From: Pomphorhynchus laevis
Lineage: Eukaryota > Acanthocephala > Palaeacanthocephala > Echinorhynchida > Pomphorhynchidae
Direction: 5' to 3'
Assembly (NCBI GenBank): GCA_012934845.2
Contig: WNNJ02002063.1
Location: forward strand, 1 to 64,000
DNA: 64,000 bases
Below the pieces are notes generated by a model. The model did not search any database and was not told the origin of the DNA. It saw only the letters and a list, made by a program, of their open reading frames with translations. Made by a program: the position numbers and the translations under genes. Position 1 is the stretch's first letter; each line of letters begins with the position of its first letter. Shown in pieces: positions 51,545 through 62,052 of the stretch.

Positions 51545-51802
51545 GAATCGGCTAATCACGTCACTGTAACGGCACTCTCTTCTCACCGCTACGTCTTTTG
51601 CTAAGCGTTTTACCAACTGTTCTGCCTCATCCCCTAATCAACCTTGTATTGACAAAATAACTGGTATAAAAGCTGCTCTTTCGATATTGGATATCCGTTC
51701 GGAGTACTTAGCCTTTTTTCGATTCTCGTTATAACTGAACGCTGATCGTGGAGTCATTGTGGCATAGGAACGAGCATGTGTATTGAATACAGAAATGTCC
51801 AG
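51545..51802 (-). pseudogene. RLE-A nuclease C-terminus, severed by the L2 insertion
   Basis: The minus strand reads DISVFNTHARSYATMTPRSA then FSYNENRKKAKYSERISNIE and the basic tail. It continues exactly the nuclease frame that stops at SYLDK near 53195. The word TGTCCAG ends the fragment (51796-51802). Confidence 0.82.
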
Positions 51803-51825
51803 AACGAGACTTAAGAGCGAGACTC

Positions 51826-53109
51826 CTTGAGCGTCTCGTTCTTAAGCAAGTTAATACATATCTCTATTCCTCTAACTTATTTCCTCCCTTCCAAGCCGCT
51901 TTTCGCTCTAATTACTCTACCGAAATTGCATGTCTTAAAGTTTATAACGACTTACTCATATCGCGCGATCATAAATTATGTAGTGTCATAGTTTCTCTTG
52001 ATCTATCGTCTGCTTTTGACATCGTCGATCACTCGATTCTTCTCCATCGCCTTCGTCATGATTATGGCTTCTCTTTACCCACTGTATCATGGTTTTCTTC
52101 ATATCTATCAAACCGTACATTTCGCGTATATTCTAACTCTTCTCTCTCCCATCCTTCGTCCATTCCGTCCGGTGTTCCGCAAGGCTCCGTATTAGGCCCT
52201 ATACTTTTCTCTCTTCTTCTTGGTGATTTGTCTTCGATTTCTCATAAATTTAACTTCCATGTTATGCAATATGCTGATGACATTCTCATCTATGCTCATG
52301 CACCTGTTTATCGTATTCGCGATCTTAGTGTTTCTGCTTCCGACTGTCTTGTCTCAATTTCCAATCATCTTTCTTCCCTTCGCCTTTCTCTGAATCCTGA
52401 TAAATCCAAAATTATGTGGATCCTACCTCGACGCCTCGGCTTCAAACCTCCCTCCGTATCATTAAATTCTACAATTCTTCCTATCGTTGATAATCTCGTT
52501 TTCCTAGGCTTCCATTTTGACAACCGACTTTCACTTAAACCTTTCGTTAGAGATAAAGTACGCTCATCTACCTTGATACTCCGCAACCTCCGTCAAGTTC
52601 GTAGATTGATCGATTTCCCTTCTTGTATGACTCTCATATCATCTCTCCTTTTTTCTAGACTCGATTATTGTCTTAGTCTATTTTCCAACTCACCTAAATC
52701 CACTCTTCTTCCCCTACAACGCATCGTCAACGCAGCTGTCCGAATTCTCCTCCGTCTTCGTCGTTTTGATCACACATCCTACCATCTTGCTTCTCTCGAT
52801 TTGCCTACAATTTATTGTCGTGTTCAAATTCGTCTTCTTATCGTTGCTTTCCGCCTTGTAACTTTTCATACCCCTTCATTTCTCAACCTTCCTTTTCTTG
52901 ATAATTCCCGTCCTGTTTACTGTTCCTTGCGTTCCTGTAATTCCCTTCTTTTACATGTCCCAAACTACTCTACCTCCTTTGGACTCCGCTCCTTCCTGGT
53001 GGCTGCTCCTCTATCGTGGAATCATCTGCCCATTCATATACGCCAATCAACTTCCCTGCAGTGCTTCAAACGACAAATCCGATCCCATCTGAACAATTTA
53101 ACTGCTTGA
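51826..53109 (+). CDS. L2-like RT, palm to C-terminus (427 codons open)
   Basis: Frame from 51826 (no Met; 5'-truncated). It contains LFPPFQAAFRSNYSTEIACL, motif A SLDLSSAFDIVDHSIL (about 51985-52035), motif B PSGVPQGSVLGPILFSLL (52165-52215), motif C QYADDILIYAHAP (52267-52305) and the thumb SLRLSLNPDKSK. It ends with the typical C-terminal YSTSFGLRSFLVAAPLSWN and QCFKRQIRSHL. All palm aspartates are present and there is no internal stop. The 5' endonuclease half is missing, so it is dead on arrival but young. Copies 13.5-16.7 and 19.7-20.5 kb are older relatives. Confidence 0.88.
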   Translation, partial: LERLVLKQVNTYLYSSNLFPPFQAAFRSNYSTEIACLKVYNDLLISRDHKLCSVIVSLDLSSAFDIVDHSILLHRLRHDYGFSLPTVSWFSSYLSNRTFRVYSNSSLSHPSSIPSGVPQGSVLGPILFSLLLGDLSSISHKFNFHVMQYADDILIYAHAPVYRIRDLSVSASDCLVSISNHLSSLRLSLNPDKSKIMWILPRRLGFKPPSVSLNSTILPIVDNLVFLGFHFDNRLSLKPFVRDKVRSSTLILRNLRQVRRLIDFPSCMTLISSLLFSRLDYCLSLFSNSPKSTLLPLQRIVNAAVRILLRLRRFDHTSYHLASLDLPTIYCRVQIRLLIVAFRLVTFHTPSFLNLPFLDNSRPVYCSLRSCNSLLLHVPNYSTSFGLRSFLVAAPLSWNHLPIHIRQSTSLQCFKRQIRSHLNNLTA

Positions 53110-53138
53110 CTTTCTCATTTTTGTTTGTGGACTTGTAA

Positions 53139-53155
53139 GCGTACAGCTTGTACGC
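53139..53155 (+). ncRNA. L2-like 3' UTR stem-loop
   Basis: GCGTAC-AGCTT-GTACGC, a six-pair stem followed by ATTTGCCAC. It differs from the 16691-16706 hairpin by a paired change (G-C to A-T at the fifth position) and a different loop, supporting an RNA-level constraint. Confidence 0.7.
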
Positions 53156-53191
53156 ATTTGCCACATTAAATAAATTTGTATTTGTTTGTTG

Positions 53192-55742
53192 TTATTTGTC
53201 CAGGTAGGACCGCTCAGACGGGACGCCAAACAACCCCGAACACAAGACGTCAAGACGTGCATTGCGATCTAGTGTAGTGGAAGAAGAATCGAATTGAATA
53301 GTTGGATCAACGGGAGAAAGCAGTGGCTCAGTTGTAGTTGATGAACACACCTCTGAAGTTAATTTGGCGAAAATGTCTCTGATCACATTGTGCCTTACTA
53401 TTGATTTCCCTCCGCATTTGCAAGATAATGAATGAACAACACTAAGAACTTCCCCACATACACATTTGGCTGAAGTATTTAAAATTTGCCACCCATATCT
53501 GACAGAGAGACCATCGGAAAATTCTTGATTGCTTAAGCGAAACTTAGGATCATCACTAGGGCGAGCAGATAGCCACGTTGACGCGCCCTTTCGAGCTGCA
53601 TGCTTTAAAATTACCTGTTTGCAGTCGTCCACTGAATTTAACAGTGACGAAAATTTTTCGGCAGCCCGGAGATTCTTTAGTTTTCTAATTTCAACTACTG
53701 ACTGTTTCTGGATGGTATCAATGTCGCCTCCGAGACCTAACTCAAATAAGGGCTTACATAGCAAAGAAGAATATTCCCATTCAGATTTGGTATTCTCATA
53801 TAGATTTGATATCCTCAAACCTCCCATTGAGAAAGGCAGACTTGCTACATCGCGTCAACACTTCTGTAAATTAAAACCAGTTATTTTGGGGATTATTTTA
53901 TTCTGTATGAAATCTTCGAGTGAATAAAACCATTCACATTCACACTTACATGTTCTTTGTACATGAGTCCACTTATATTGCACTGCTGCTGAAAATGCTA
54001 AGAACGCTAACTGCCGTGAATCGCTAGAGACTTCACATAACCTATCGAGCAATTTTAACCAGCGAGTTACTTGTGTTATTACCCAATCTTTTTCGAACGA
54101 ACCAAAACCTATGGGAGCTCCTAAAAGTTCTACACCATTAGATTCGACATGAACCTCTAAGCTGGCAAGTGAATCACATTCAAAGATAATGTTGGCGTTA
54201 ACCAGAGCTGTACACTTGTTGACCTTAACATGAAATCCGTATTCCGGTCCTATAGATTGCAACGATTTGAAAAATCATAAACATTCCCGGGTGAACCAAC
54301 ACATGATACATCGTCTGCATACCAACGCTGTTTTATTTGAGGATGCAAAGCGCCTAATCTATGTATTAATGGTATCGTTGCTGCCGCAAATGCTACCATT
54401 GCCAAAGGGTCGCCTTGCGTGAAACCTTCCTTTGATAACAGATAATCATCGTCAATGGCTAAGATTGGATCTAAACTATACGTATTCTGCAGGAATCGTG
54501 CTAAAGCAGGGCATATCTTTTCTATATTATGGAGAGCTAATTTCCTATTAATTCTATTAAAAGCATTATGTGCATCAATTAAAAGTAAACATGACGAGGT
54601 CGAATTAGCAAAGGTTTCACGCATATCTCGCACAACGAATTCGACACCTCCCTTTTGACCTGCACAAAGTTGTGAATTACCCGCAATTGACTTAATGAAA
54701 GGAGAAATGACATTTAAAATCGTTTTAGCCATTATGCGCCTATATGCCTCACCTATTCCGATCGGTCGAACACCAGGATTTTTATCAAGGGCAATGAGCC
54801 GACTAGCGATTAACGCTTCTGTTGAATGTTTTGGAACTCTATTACTAGCAATTCGCCTTGTCAGGTCTGCTAACGTAGAGGCCAACTGTAATGAATCCCT
54901 ATCAAATGAGGTAAGCATTTGCCGCCATGATAAAGCATTAACACCAGAAGGACCCGCAGCGCCTGTAGTGCGCTTAGCACTAAGCGCACTACGATCTCCG
55001 ATAATAAGGCGTCCTCACTAATTACAGTTGCCTGTGGATGCTTCGCTTCAAGAATAGACTTAACCGATTCGTTGCCGATATAATCATTTGGACTCAAAGT
55101 TTTATTGACAGAACCGTTTTCCAGGATTCTTACTGCAGAAGTAAGATTATTTGACATTAATGATTCCACGAACAGCGACTTCCAATTGCGCTTAGAATCG
55201 TATCGTGACTGGGATACCTTTTAGCGTGATTGAATACATTTACCCTCCCTTACTAATTCATCAAAATTTTGACTTTGCCAAAGAGACAGGCGACGCGACA
55301 TCAATTGACGTACATATTTGATTTTCGAAGAACCTACTTTTTGTAAAACGCACTGACAAATAATTGTCACCTTCATAAGCGACGAGCCTTCGACGTCATC
55401 TTCGCGACAAGCAGTTTCAAACAATTTGTTTAGTTCATTTAAAAACATTCGGCTTTCGTTACACCTCGATAAGTAAAAGAGATTAGGACGCCAAGTGATT
55501 ACCTCTTTGAATGATTGGTGGATAAGAGTGTTTGGGAATCTATTCAAGGCAGCATCGAGGGTGTGAACCGCGTTATCCGCTATATTCATGCTTGCAAAGT
55601 GGGATACGAGTTGGTTTTCGCAATTTGTTGCAGAACAGTTAGTGCACGGCTTATTTGATTTTACACATTTGCATTGACGACATCGTGCTGAATGTCCATT
55701 ACACGAACAGCATTTTGGCTCGGCTGGAATTCCTTTAGGCAT
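53192..55742 (-). mobile_element. RLE-A LINE copy with full RT, broken and split by L2
   Basis: Minus-strand order: Cys-rich N-terminus (55742-55221); finger region (55169-54918, in pieces); RT (54918-54250) with NPGVRPIGIGEAYRRIMAK, motif A LLLIDAHNAFNRINRKLAL, motif B SKEGFTQGDPLAMVAFAA and motif C QRWYADDVSCVG; thumb (54262-53855); linker and knuckle (53827-53192) with GASTWLSARPSDDPKFRLSN and CVCG...HSLSC; nuclease start ARLDVLCSGLFGVPSERSYL. It continues beyond the L2 insertion at 51802. About five breaks. It shows the normal state of the region that is tandemly repeated in the sister copies. Confidence 0.87.
55221..55742 (-). CDS. RLE-A N-terminal Cys-rich domain, second copy
   Basis: 173 codons from MPKGIPAEPKCC. 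The Cys cluster reads CCSCNGHSARCRQCKCVKSN then KPCTNCSATNCEN, the same cysteine spacing as 50706-51236 although the two copies share only about a third of their other residues. Downstream blocks EVITWRPNLFYLSRCNES and RRLSLWQSQNFDELVREG are parallel too. Conservation of the cysteines across diverged copies argues for a zinc-binding nucleic-acid domain. The CXC-like label is inference. Confidence 0.78.
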   Translation of the reverse strand: MPKGIPAEPKCCSCNGHSARCRQCKCVKSNKPCTNCSATNCENQLVSHFASMNIADNAVHTLDAALNRFPNTLIHQSFKEVITWRPNLFYLSRCNESRMFLNELNKLFETACREDDVEGSSLMKVTIICQCVLQKVGSSKIKYVRQLMSRRLSLWQSQNFDELVREGKCIQSR

Positions 55743-56069
55743 CGTGATTGTATTGGCGAAATAAAGTTGTTGACTATAAAAAATTCGATTTGTTGTCTCG
55801 TTTTTCTTTGTTAGGTGTATAATAGTTATCGACTTTGTAACAGCGATCTCAGACGATTTCAGCGCTCTCAGGCGGCTTCGTAATGTGTTGGTAAGTGTTT
55901 GTGTATGTCAGTCGTCGATGGTTGTCACTGTATTTACTGGTAAACCACAACGGGATATTTCGTTGTATGTTATTTTATTGTATGTTATTTATCTCAAATG
56001 TAAGTTGTTGTAATCAAGAAAAAATTTTCAATATTAATAATATATTGAAAAATTATTAATATATTATTA
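55743..56069. other. gap upstream of the RLE-A copy
   Basis: The probable 5' UTR (55743-55900, with TCAGACGATTTCAGCGCTCTCAGG-like words) and AT-rich filler. No gene. Confidence 0.4.
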
Positions 56070-56074
56070 TCAAT

Positions 56075-56165
56075 AATGCCCTGGTGTCCGACCTATTGGA
56101 GTAGGTGAGGTATTTCGTCGTGTAATTGGTAAAGCTATTCTTGGTAAAGACCGTGATGCATATAT
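56075..56165 (+). pseudogene. RLE-A RT scrap, plus strand
   Basis: The plus strand encodes PGVRPIGVGEVFRRVIGKAI followed by LGKDRD. This is the RT finger signature of the RLE-A lineage, about 30 codons, bounded by AT-rich DNA on both sides. Confidence 0.65.
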
Positions 56166-56366
56166 TAATATTAACTCGACATATATTAATAATAATGTTA
56201 GTTGGATTTTTTAAAATTAATTAAAATACTTTAAATCTCAAACTTTTTTAAAGTCAATTTTTTTTATACATCGTAAGTTCTACAACATATACAATTAAGG
56301 TTCCCGCTAATGGGCCTTTCGATTCAAAATTTAAAATTTAAAATTTTTAATAACGGTCAATCGAAA
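56166..56366. other. AT-rich gap
   Basis: No coding signal. It is probably 3' UTR of the following minus-strand RLE-A copy. Confidence 0.4.
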
Positions 56367-58800
56367 TCATTGCAAAACAATCCTTTCTGGATTGTTTCCG
56401 GTGCGATTTTCTGTCATTTGATATTGTGTTCCCATTCTTGTGGATCTCACGCACATCGATACACATTTTGCTAGTGTAAGTGATATATGTGTTCGCAAGG
56501 CTCTTATGCAATCACTGTAAGGCAGTGTTCTTCGCTCAGCAACTTTTGTGGACATCCAGCGCATTACCTTATCAGCTTCTGGTGCCTTTACACCGGTAGC
56601 GGAGAAGACCATAGGAAAGAAAGCGGATCGTTCGATTTCGTTAATTCGTTCAGCGTACTTTGCAATTTTCCGTTGTTCGTGGTAGACATTGCATTCTCGG
56701 GGTGTTCAGTTGGAATATGAAGGTGCAAGTGGGTTGTATATACAAATGTCCAAAAAGGACCGCACCATTTTCCCGCCTAATAAACCCCGGCAAACAATAT
56801 CTGATCTTGCCTGGATGTCAGTACATGTCGTTGATCTCTCAAATACGTGGTTGCGGGGTACAGGTTGTAATATCGGTTCTGTAGAAACATCACAACACAC
56901 TTTAGCGAGTTCGTTAGCTAAAATATCACGAACAATGTTATGCCTGATAATTGTGACACCTCCGTTTCGACATGACATAGCATGATTAACTGTGGATGGT
57001 GATCCGCATGCACATCTTTGTGTTGCATTTCTTAGTGGAAGATTATATCTAGCACACATGGCATCTTGAAATTCTTGGGTGGTCAGTTGTGTATGTTTGT
57101 CGTGTGTCGGTTGATTGTTACACCAAGATAACGTCCCACGTTGTGAAGCATATATCACGACTTGCTTCTTCTCGGTGTCCAAACTTGTCAATATCCTCTC
57201 ATATTTTATGCGAGATGCTAAATTTCTTTCCTGTTTTATCTCGGCAACCGCACATTTCTGAGCATTGCCTAAACATGTTCCCGACATTTCCATAATTAGG
57301 GGCGTACATATCCGTATCGAATGATGATATTCCATCTCGGCTTCTTCTATGGGATTTGATATACCTATTCCTCCATGTTTTGTGGGCAGCATACATATCT
57401 CCATGATTTCTTTTTCAACGTTGTTTTGTCCAAGTAAATTGGGAAGAAGAATTTTTGTAATTGATTTCTCAAGAGGTGTGAACCATGATCCCTCTGTAGG
57501 GCATGTGCGCATTAAGTACCTCCATTTATGTTGAAGCACGTGAACAAAAACGTAATAGGCTATTTGAGCATCAACTTCTGCGAGTTCGCTTATGTTTTCC
57601 ACCATCCTAACCCAAAGTTTGATCCTTGATTTCGCAAAATTCTCAATGTATTCGGCTGTTTCACAAGGAGACCCAAGAACGACAATTCCTTCTGGCGTGA
57701 TGTTCAAGCCCGTTTCCCTGAATAATTGTTTGGCCTCGTCCAGGTTATTTGAATGTATTAATAAATTGCATTTCGGGACGTTTATATGAAATCCATATTT
57801 CGGACCAATCGTCAATAACCTCTTCCATACAAGCGATATATCCTCAAGTGAACCGATACACGAAGCGTCATCCGCGTACCAACGATGTGTCACATTGCTG
57901 GCACATCGCTGTAGATCCTGTATCAAGGGAATTGACGCTGCGGCAAAAGCGGCCATCGTAAGGGGATCTCCCTGAGTAAAGCCTTCCTTCGATATAACGA
58001 ATTCGTCTTCAACACATAAAATGGGTGGTCGCTGGTAATAATTTTCCAGAGCGTTATGTATGGACGGACATATGAATTCAATGTTGGTTAAAGATAACTG
58101 CCTATTGATCGCGTTGAAAGCATTTCTCGCATCTATTTGTAGAACACAATTTAGCGAGTTCGTCGAGAATGTTTGTCTAATTGAGTGTACCACCGTTTCT
58201 GCGCCACACCTTTGTCCAGCACAAAGCTGTTTGTTCCCTGCGACATTCTGAAGATCGTCAGACACCGTGAGCAATATCGCTTTCGATATTATTCTTCTAC
58301 TCACTTCCCCTATCCCAATTGGCCGAACCCCTGGATTCTTATTTAAGGGAATTAGTCTGCTTGCAGATAATGCCTGCATATTTATCTCACTGACGTGGTC
58401 AGTTGCAATACGTATCGCAATATCGGCCAAAGCATTAGAAAGACGGAGAGATTCGTGGTTATAATTATGCAACACGTCGCACCAATCAACCGCATTCATA
58501 CCGGAAGGCCCACAGCTACCACGTGTTCTTTTTGCGGCACTCCGAATGGCATCTTTGTCTATTGAAAAGAAGATAGTGTGATGATGATCTTTACAATCGG
58601 GTAATTTTGATTTGAGAATACATTCCGCTTCTACAGCCTCTGCATCCGGATGTAGGTGTTGGAGTACTTGCCTTACGCTGTCATCCGCAATCATGTCGCA
58701 TAGTCTATGTAAACCCGATTGATTAGTACCCGTTTCTAGTAATTTCATCGCCCGTCTTATTTTTCCATTTCGAATCAATCTCACAACTCTCTATGCCATT
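56367..58800 (-). mobile_element. RLE-A LINE, best preserved copy (RT and nuclease)
   Basis: Minus-strand copy lacking the N-terminal Cys-rich domain. Its 692-codon frame (58784-56706) is followed, after one frame break, by the C-terminal 56612-56367 part (FSATGVKAPEADKVMRWMST, ALRTHISLTLAKCVSMCVRS). Upstream of 58784 the sequence passes into the 3' side of a CR1-like LINE, so it is 5'-truncated or was cut by that insertion. It serves as the reference for the normal RLE-A domain order in this window. Confidence 0.88.
56706..58784 (-). CDS. RLE-A reverse transcriptase/endonuclease (692 codons open)
   Basis: Residues 64-90 KDHHHTIFFSIDKDAIRSAA; 151-165 PGVRPIGIGEVSRRI; motif A QIDARNAFNAINR with D218; motif B KEGFTQGDPLTMAAFA at 266-281; motif C HRWYADDASCIG with YADD at 303-306; motif D region YGFHINVPKC at 330-339; linker to about 555; CCHC knuckle C591, C593, H601, C605; RHNIVRDIL; and the nuclease core with D662 and D679 (ARSDIVCRGL, FLDICIY). 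All catalytic RT residues and the nuclease acidic pair are intact. R2/NeSL/Utopia-group LINEs have this order of RT, CCHC and restriction-like endonuclease. The clade is not decided. The chosen Met is only the first available. Confidence 0.9.
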   Translation of the reverse strand: MRLIRNGKIRRAMKLLETGTNQSGLHRLCDMIADDSVRQVLQHLHPDAEAVEAECILKSKLPDCKDHHHTIFFSIDKDAIRSAAKRTRGSCGPSGMNAVDWCDVLHNYNHESLRLSNALADIAIRIATDHVSEINMQALSASRLIPLNKNPGVRPIGIGEVSRRIISKAILLTVSDDLQNVAGNKQLCAGQRCGAETVVHSIRQTFSTNSLNCVLQIDARNAFNAINRQLSLTNIEFICPSIHNALENYYQRPPILCVEDEFVISKEGFTQGDPLTMAAFAAASIPLIQDLQRCASNVTHRWYADDASCIGSLEDISLVWKRLLTIGPKYGFHINVPKCNLLIHSNNLDEAKQLFRETGLNITPEGIVVLGSPCETAEYIENFAKSRIKLWVRMVENISELAEVDAQIAYYVFVHVLQHKWRYLMRTCPTEGSWFTPLEKSITKILLPNLLGQNNVEKEIMEICMLPTKHGGIGISNPIEEAEMEYHHSIRICTPLIMEMSGTCLGNAQKCAVAEIKQERNLASRIKYERILTSLDTEKKQVVIYASQRGTLSWCNNQPTHDKHTQLTTQEFQDAMCARYNLPLRNATQRCACGSPSTVNHAMSCRNGGVTIIRHNIVRDILANELAKVCCDVSTEPILQPVPRNHVFERSTTCTDIQARSDIVCRGLLGGKMVRSFLDICIYNPLAPSYSN

Positions 58801-58978
58801 TATTCTCTGATATATTCTCTCGAGTGTCGGGTATTAAATGTTGAGCAGATGTATTTAGATCAAGTTTCTAACGATGATAGTATCGCTATAACCGATGAAG
58901 AACATTTTGGTGAGACTCCAACAATTCGCTTCACGAATCTCCATTGACACTTGTCCAACTGCTGAAAATTGAAGGGAC
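58801..58978. other. junction between RLE-A copy and CR1-like LINE 3' end
   Basis: Unassigned sequence, partly open on the minus strand (58855-59085, YFRSMFLPIVSYALPVIW) but not recognised. It may be older host or element DNA between the two insertions. Confidence 0.35.
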
Positions 58979-61900
58979 TTATCCGACCAGATAACTGGCA
59001 AAGCATATGAAACTATTGGAAGAAACATACTTCGAAAATACCGGAGGGCTCCTGAGAAAGATAAAGAACCTAAGTTTTGTTGCATAAGAGGTTGCTACAA
59101 CTAACTTCGGTTTCTTTTTGAATTCGTTGATATTGCTACTGCACACTGTTGACTCTCCAAGCCTATTCCACAGAGATACAACTCGCCGATCAAATTGGAC
59201 AGCTCGTGATTTTCTTATCCTTTCACGTCGCAGGGTTAAACCATGGCCTCGGAGGATATTGGATGAGCGCAAATGAAGACAATCTCGAAGTGGATGATCC
59301 AAATCATTAAGAATTTGCCAGACCATACTCATATCGATGTACCGGCGGGTCCACGTGACAGTCTCAAGTCTAAGTGCTTTTAATCGATCAGGGTACGACA
59401 AAAATTTCAGTTGCGGTGCTAGCTTGGTAGCTCTATGAAGTACCCTCTCTGAACTAATATGTTCTTTTGAATTTTGGGGATACACACACGGCGCAGCATA
59501 TAGAAGACGGCTCAACACATGAGCAAAGATTAGCGGACGTAGGGCAAATTGATTGAGTGCAATGAAAGTGCGTCGAAGTTGACCGATTATCCCCAACGCA
59601 TTTGAACAAGCATGTTCAGTATGTGTGACGGTACTCAAATCACTGTTTATCCACACTCCCAAGTCCTTATATTTGTTCACTCGTTCTATATCACTGCTTT
59701 GAAAGCTATAATTAACTAAAGATTGAGCATTTCCGCCACGAACACGTAAATGTTTGCATTTTGATATATTTACAATCAACCTATTGAGCAGAGCCCAATT
59801 TTCGACTTCATCGATATCCCGTTGCAGTTTGACTATATCATTGGGTGAACGAATTGCCCGCCAGATTTTCAAATCGTCTGCATATAAAAGCATCCGAGAA
59901 TCAATAAATTCCGGGATATCGTTGATGTAGACACTAAATAACAATGGACCCAATACTGAACCTTGAGGCACCCCTATATTACATGGCCGCGAAGAAGAGT
60001 AAAAATTATCTACATGCACACAATAACTACGATTGCTTAAAAACGATTCAATCCATTTAACAAGCAAAAATAGAATGCCACTTTTCTCTAGTTTATTTAG
60101 GAGGAGCCTATGGTCTACTCTGCCAAATGCCTTGGAGAAATCGAAGAATATGATGTCAGTAGCAATTGATACGGCTTTATTAGCTGACCAATCAAGATGG
60201 GCAACGAGTAGATTAGTAACTGTCGAATAACCCTTACGGAAACCATGTTGCTCAGAAGCTATTACATTATTCTCACTATAAAACTTGACCATATAACCAT
60301 GTATAATTCGCTCTAACATTCTACAACATAAGCAAGTAATACTTACTGGTCTATAATTGTCTACTGAAGATCTATCACCCTTTTTGAAGATGGGGTGAAT
60401 GATCGATTGTTTCCACTCTTTTGGAAGATTCGTATCAATAATAGATTGTCGAAATATGTTACAAAGTGGTGTATATATTGAGTCTGCTATTCGACGAAGA
60501 TATATCGAAGGTAACAAATCAGCACCTTTGGAGTTTGTCTCTTTAAGACGATGCAGTTCAGCTAAAACTTTCTCAGGAGTTATCAAATTAGCTATGTCTA
60601 AACTAGGATATGAAACACTAGCACCTCTTATCGTCTCACTGTTCTGGATAGGTTCAGAATACTCGTTTGTAGTCTCTTTGTACAAGTAAAAATGCCTTGA
60701 GAACATCTCAGCAAGGTCGTCTTCAATAACGCTATCAAAATATTGGCCAATTGTTTTATTAGCGTTCCTACTACTATTCACATATAGAAAGAGAGCTTTG
60801 GGATCATGTCTACAACTATGAGCTAGACCATTTTCAAATAAATAGCGCTTATGTCGCTTTAAAGAATTGAAGAAATTTCTCGCCTGCTTATAAACACCAT
60901 ATTCACAAAACCCACCCTTAAAGCATTTGAAACTGAAGTCACGAGCCTTCATCGCAGTAGCCAGCTCAGTATCAAACCAACGAGCGCTTTTCCGACTAGT
61001 CTTAGACTTCAAAGGTGAGAATTTTACCATTAGAGAATAAAGCGTCACGCGAAAATGATCCCAGGCCTCGTCAACTCCGACAACAGCCGGATCAGGCCAA
61101 CTTACTCTATGCAGCTTTGATGTAATAACATCATAGTTCGCCCGAAAAACATTAATCTGACGTTTGTACCGAGCATGATGAAACACCCTCATTTGTATAT
61201 TTAGCAAAACTTTAACTACACAGTGATCAGACAAACCAACAGGAGAATCATATTGGATACTACTGATTAATTGACTGTTTGTCGATAGGCAAAGATCAAG
61301 AAGGGAAGAACTACAACTTGAAAAGCGAGTATGTACATCAACAAATTGAGCAAGACCACAATAAGCAAAACACTCCATAAGGTCACAAGATTCACTATCA
61401 CAAGTAGGAAGAACCGTATTCGAAGTCCATTCAACATCTGGCATATTCAGATCCCCAATTATCACAGTATCACAATCTCCTCGCGTATACAACTCTATCT
61501 CTTCAATGAGTTTCTTAGATATTGCCTTAGGAGCACGATACACAAGACCCAGTATGATGGGTGAGCTGTTATCAAACTTCACCTGACACCACAAACTCTC
61601 AACTCTATCAATAGACGACTTACTCAAAACGCGCACCTTAACTTCGTCTCTCATAAAGAGAGCTACGCCACCACCCCTACCCCTATCCGATCACTACGGA
61701 ACAAAGAATAGCCTGGGATGGATACCTCAGCATCGGATACATCACAATTAAGCCAAGATTCTGTAATACCAACTATAATTGGATTAACAGACTCGATCCT
61801 AAACTTTAGCTCATCGACTTTCTGTAACAAGCTCCGAACATTACAATAAAATATACTATGACTTTTATTCACACCAGTGCGAGTAATAATATCATCTCTA

Positions 61901-62052
61901 GCAATCTGACACACTTCAGATCCCAAATCAGCTAGGCACTTATATGCTGTAAGACCTTGCCAAAACCCTCCACATTCATGAGAGGCGATACATCTAATGG
62001 GGACCAACTGATTCGAATGCGTCGCCTCACTACTTGAAAATTTTGCACACAT
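58979..62052 (-). CDS. CR1-like ORF2: APE endonuclease and reverse transcriptase
   Basis: The upstream piece 62052-61663 has FYCNVRSLLQKVDELKFRIE and IIVGITESWL (APE motifs). After one frameshift an 891-codon frame runs from 61654: ILGLVYRAP, DTVIIGDLNMPDVEW (about residues 79-93), GLSDHCVVKVLL, then RT blocks NYRPVSITCLCCRMLERIIH, GFRKGYSTVTNLLVAHLDW, motif A DIIFFDFSKAFGRVDHRLLL (the common KAFD is KAFG), motif B NIGVPQGSVLGPLLFSVY, motif C RMLLYADDLKIW and KYKDLGVWINSDLS. The typical C-terminus (VSLWNRLGESTVCSSNINEF) is reached near residue 845; the rest of the frame to 58979 is read-through. Catalytic aspartates are intact. Confidence 0.88.

Larger units (their letters stand above)
51803..53196 (+). 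mobile_element. young L2/CR1-like LINE insertion, 5'-truncated, with TSD
   Basis: Bounded by TGTCCAG on both sides (51796-51802 and 53197-53203), a 7-bp target-site duplication inside the RLE-A nuclease coding sequence. A ~23-bp partly inverted filler (AACGAGACTTAAGAGCGAG) sits at its 5' edge. The coding part is open to the stop at 53109. The 3' UTR has the tail hairpin at 53139-53155 and ends in TTTGTTTGTTGTTATT. Confidence 0.9.
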
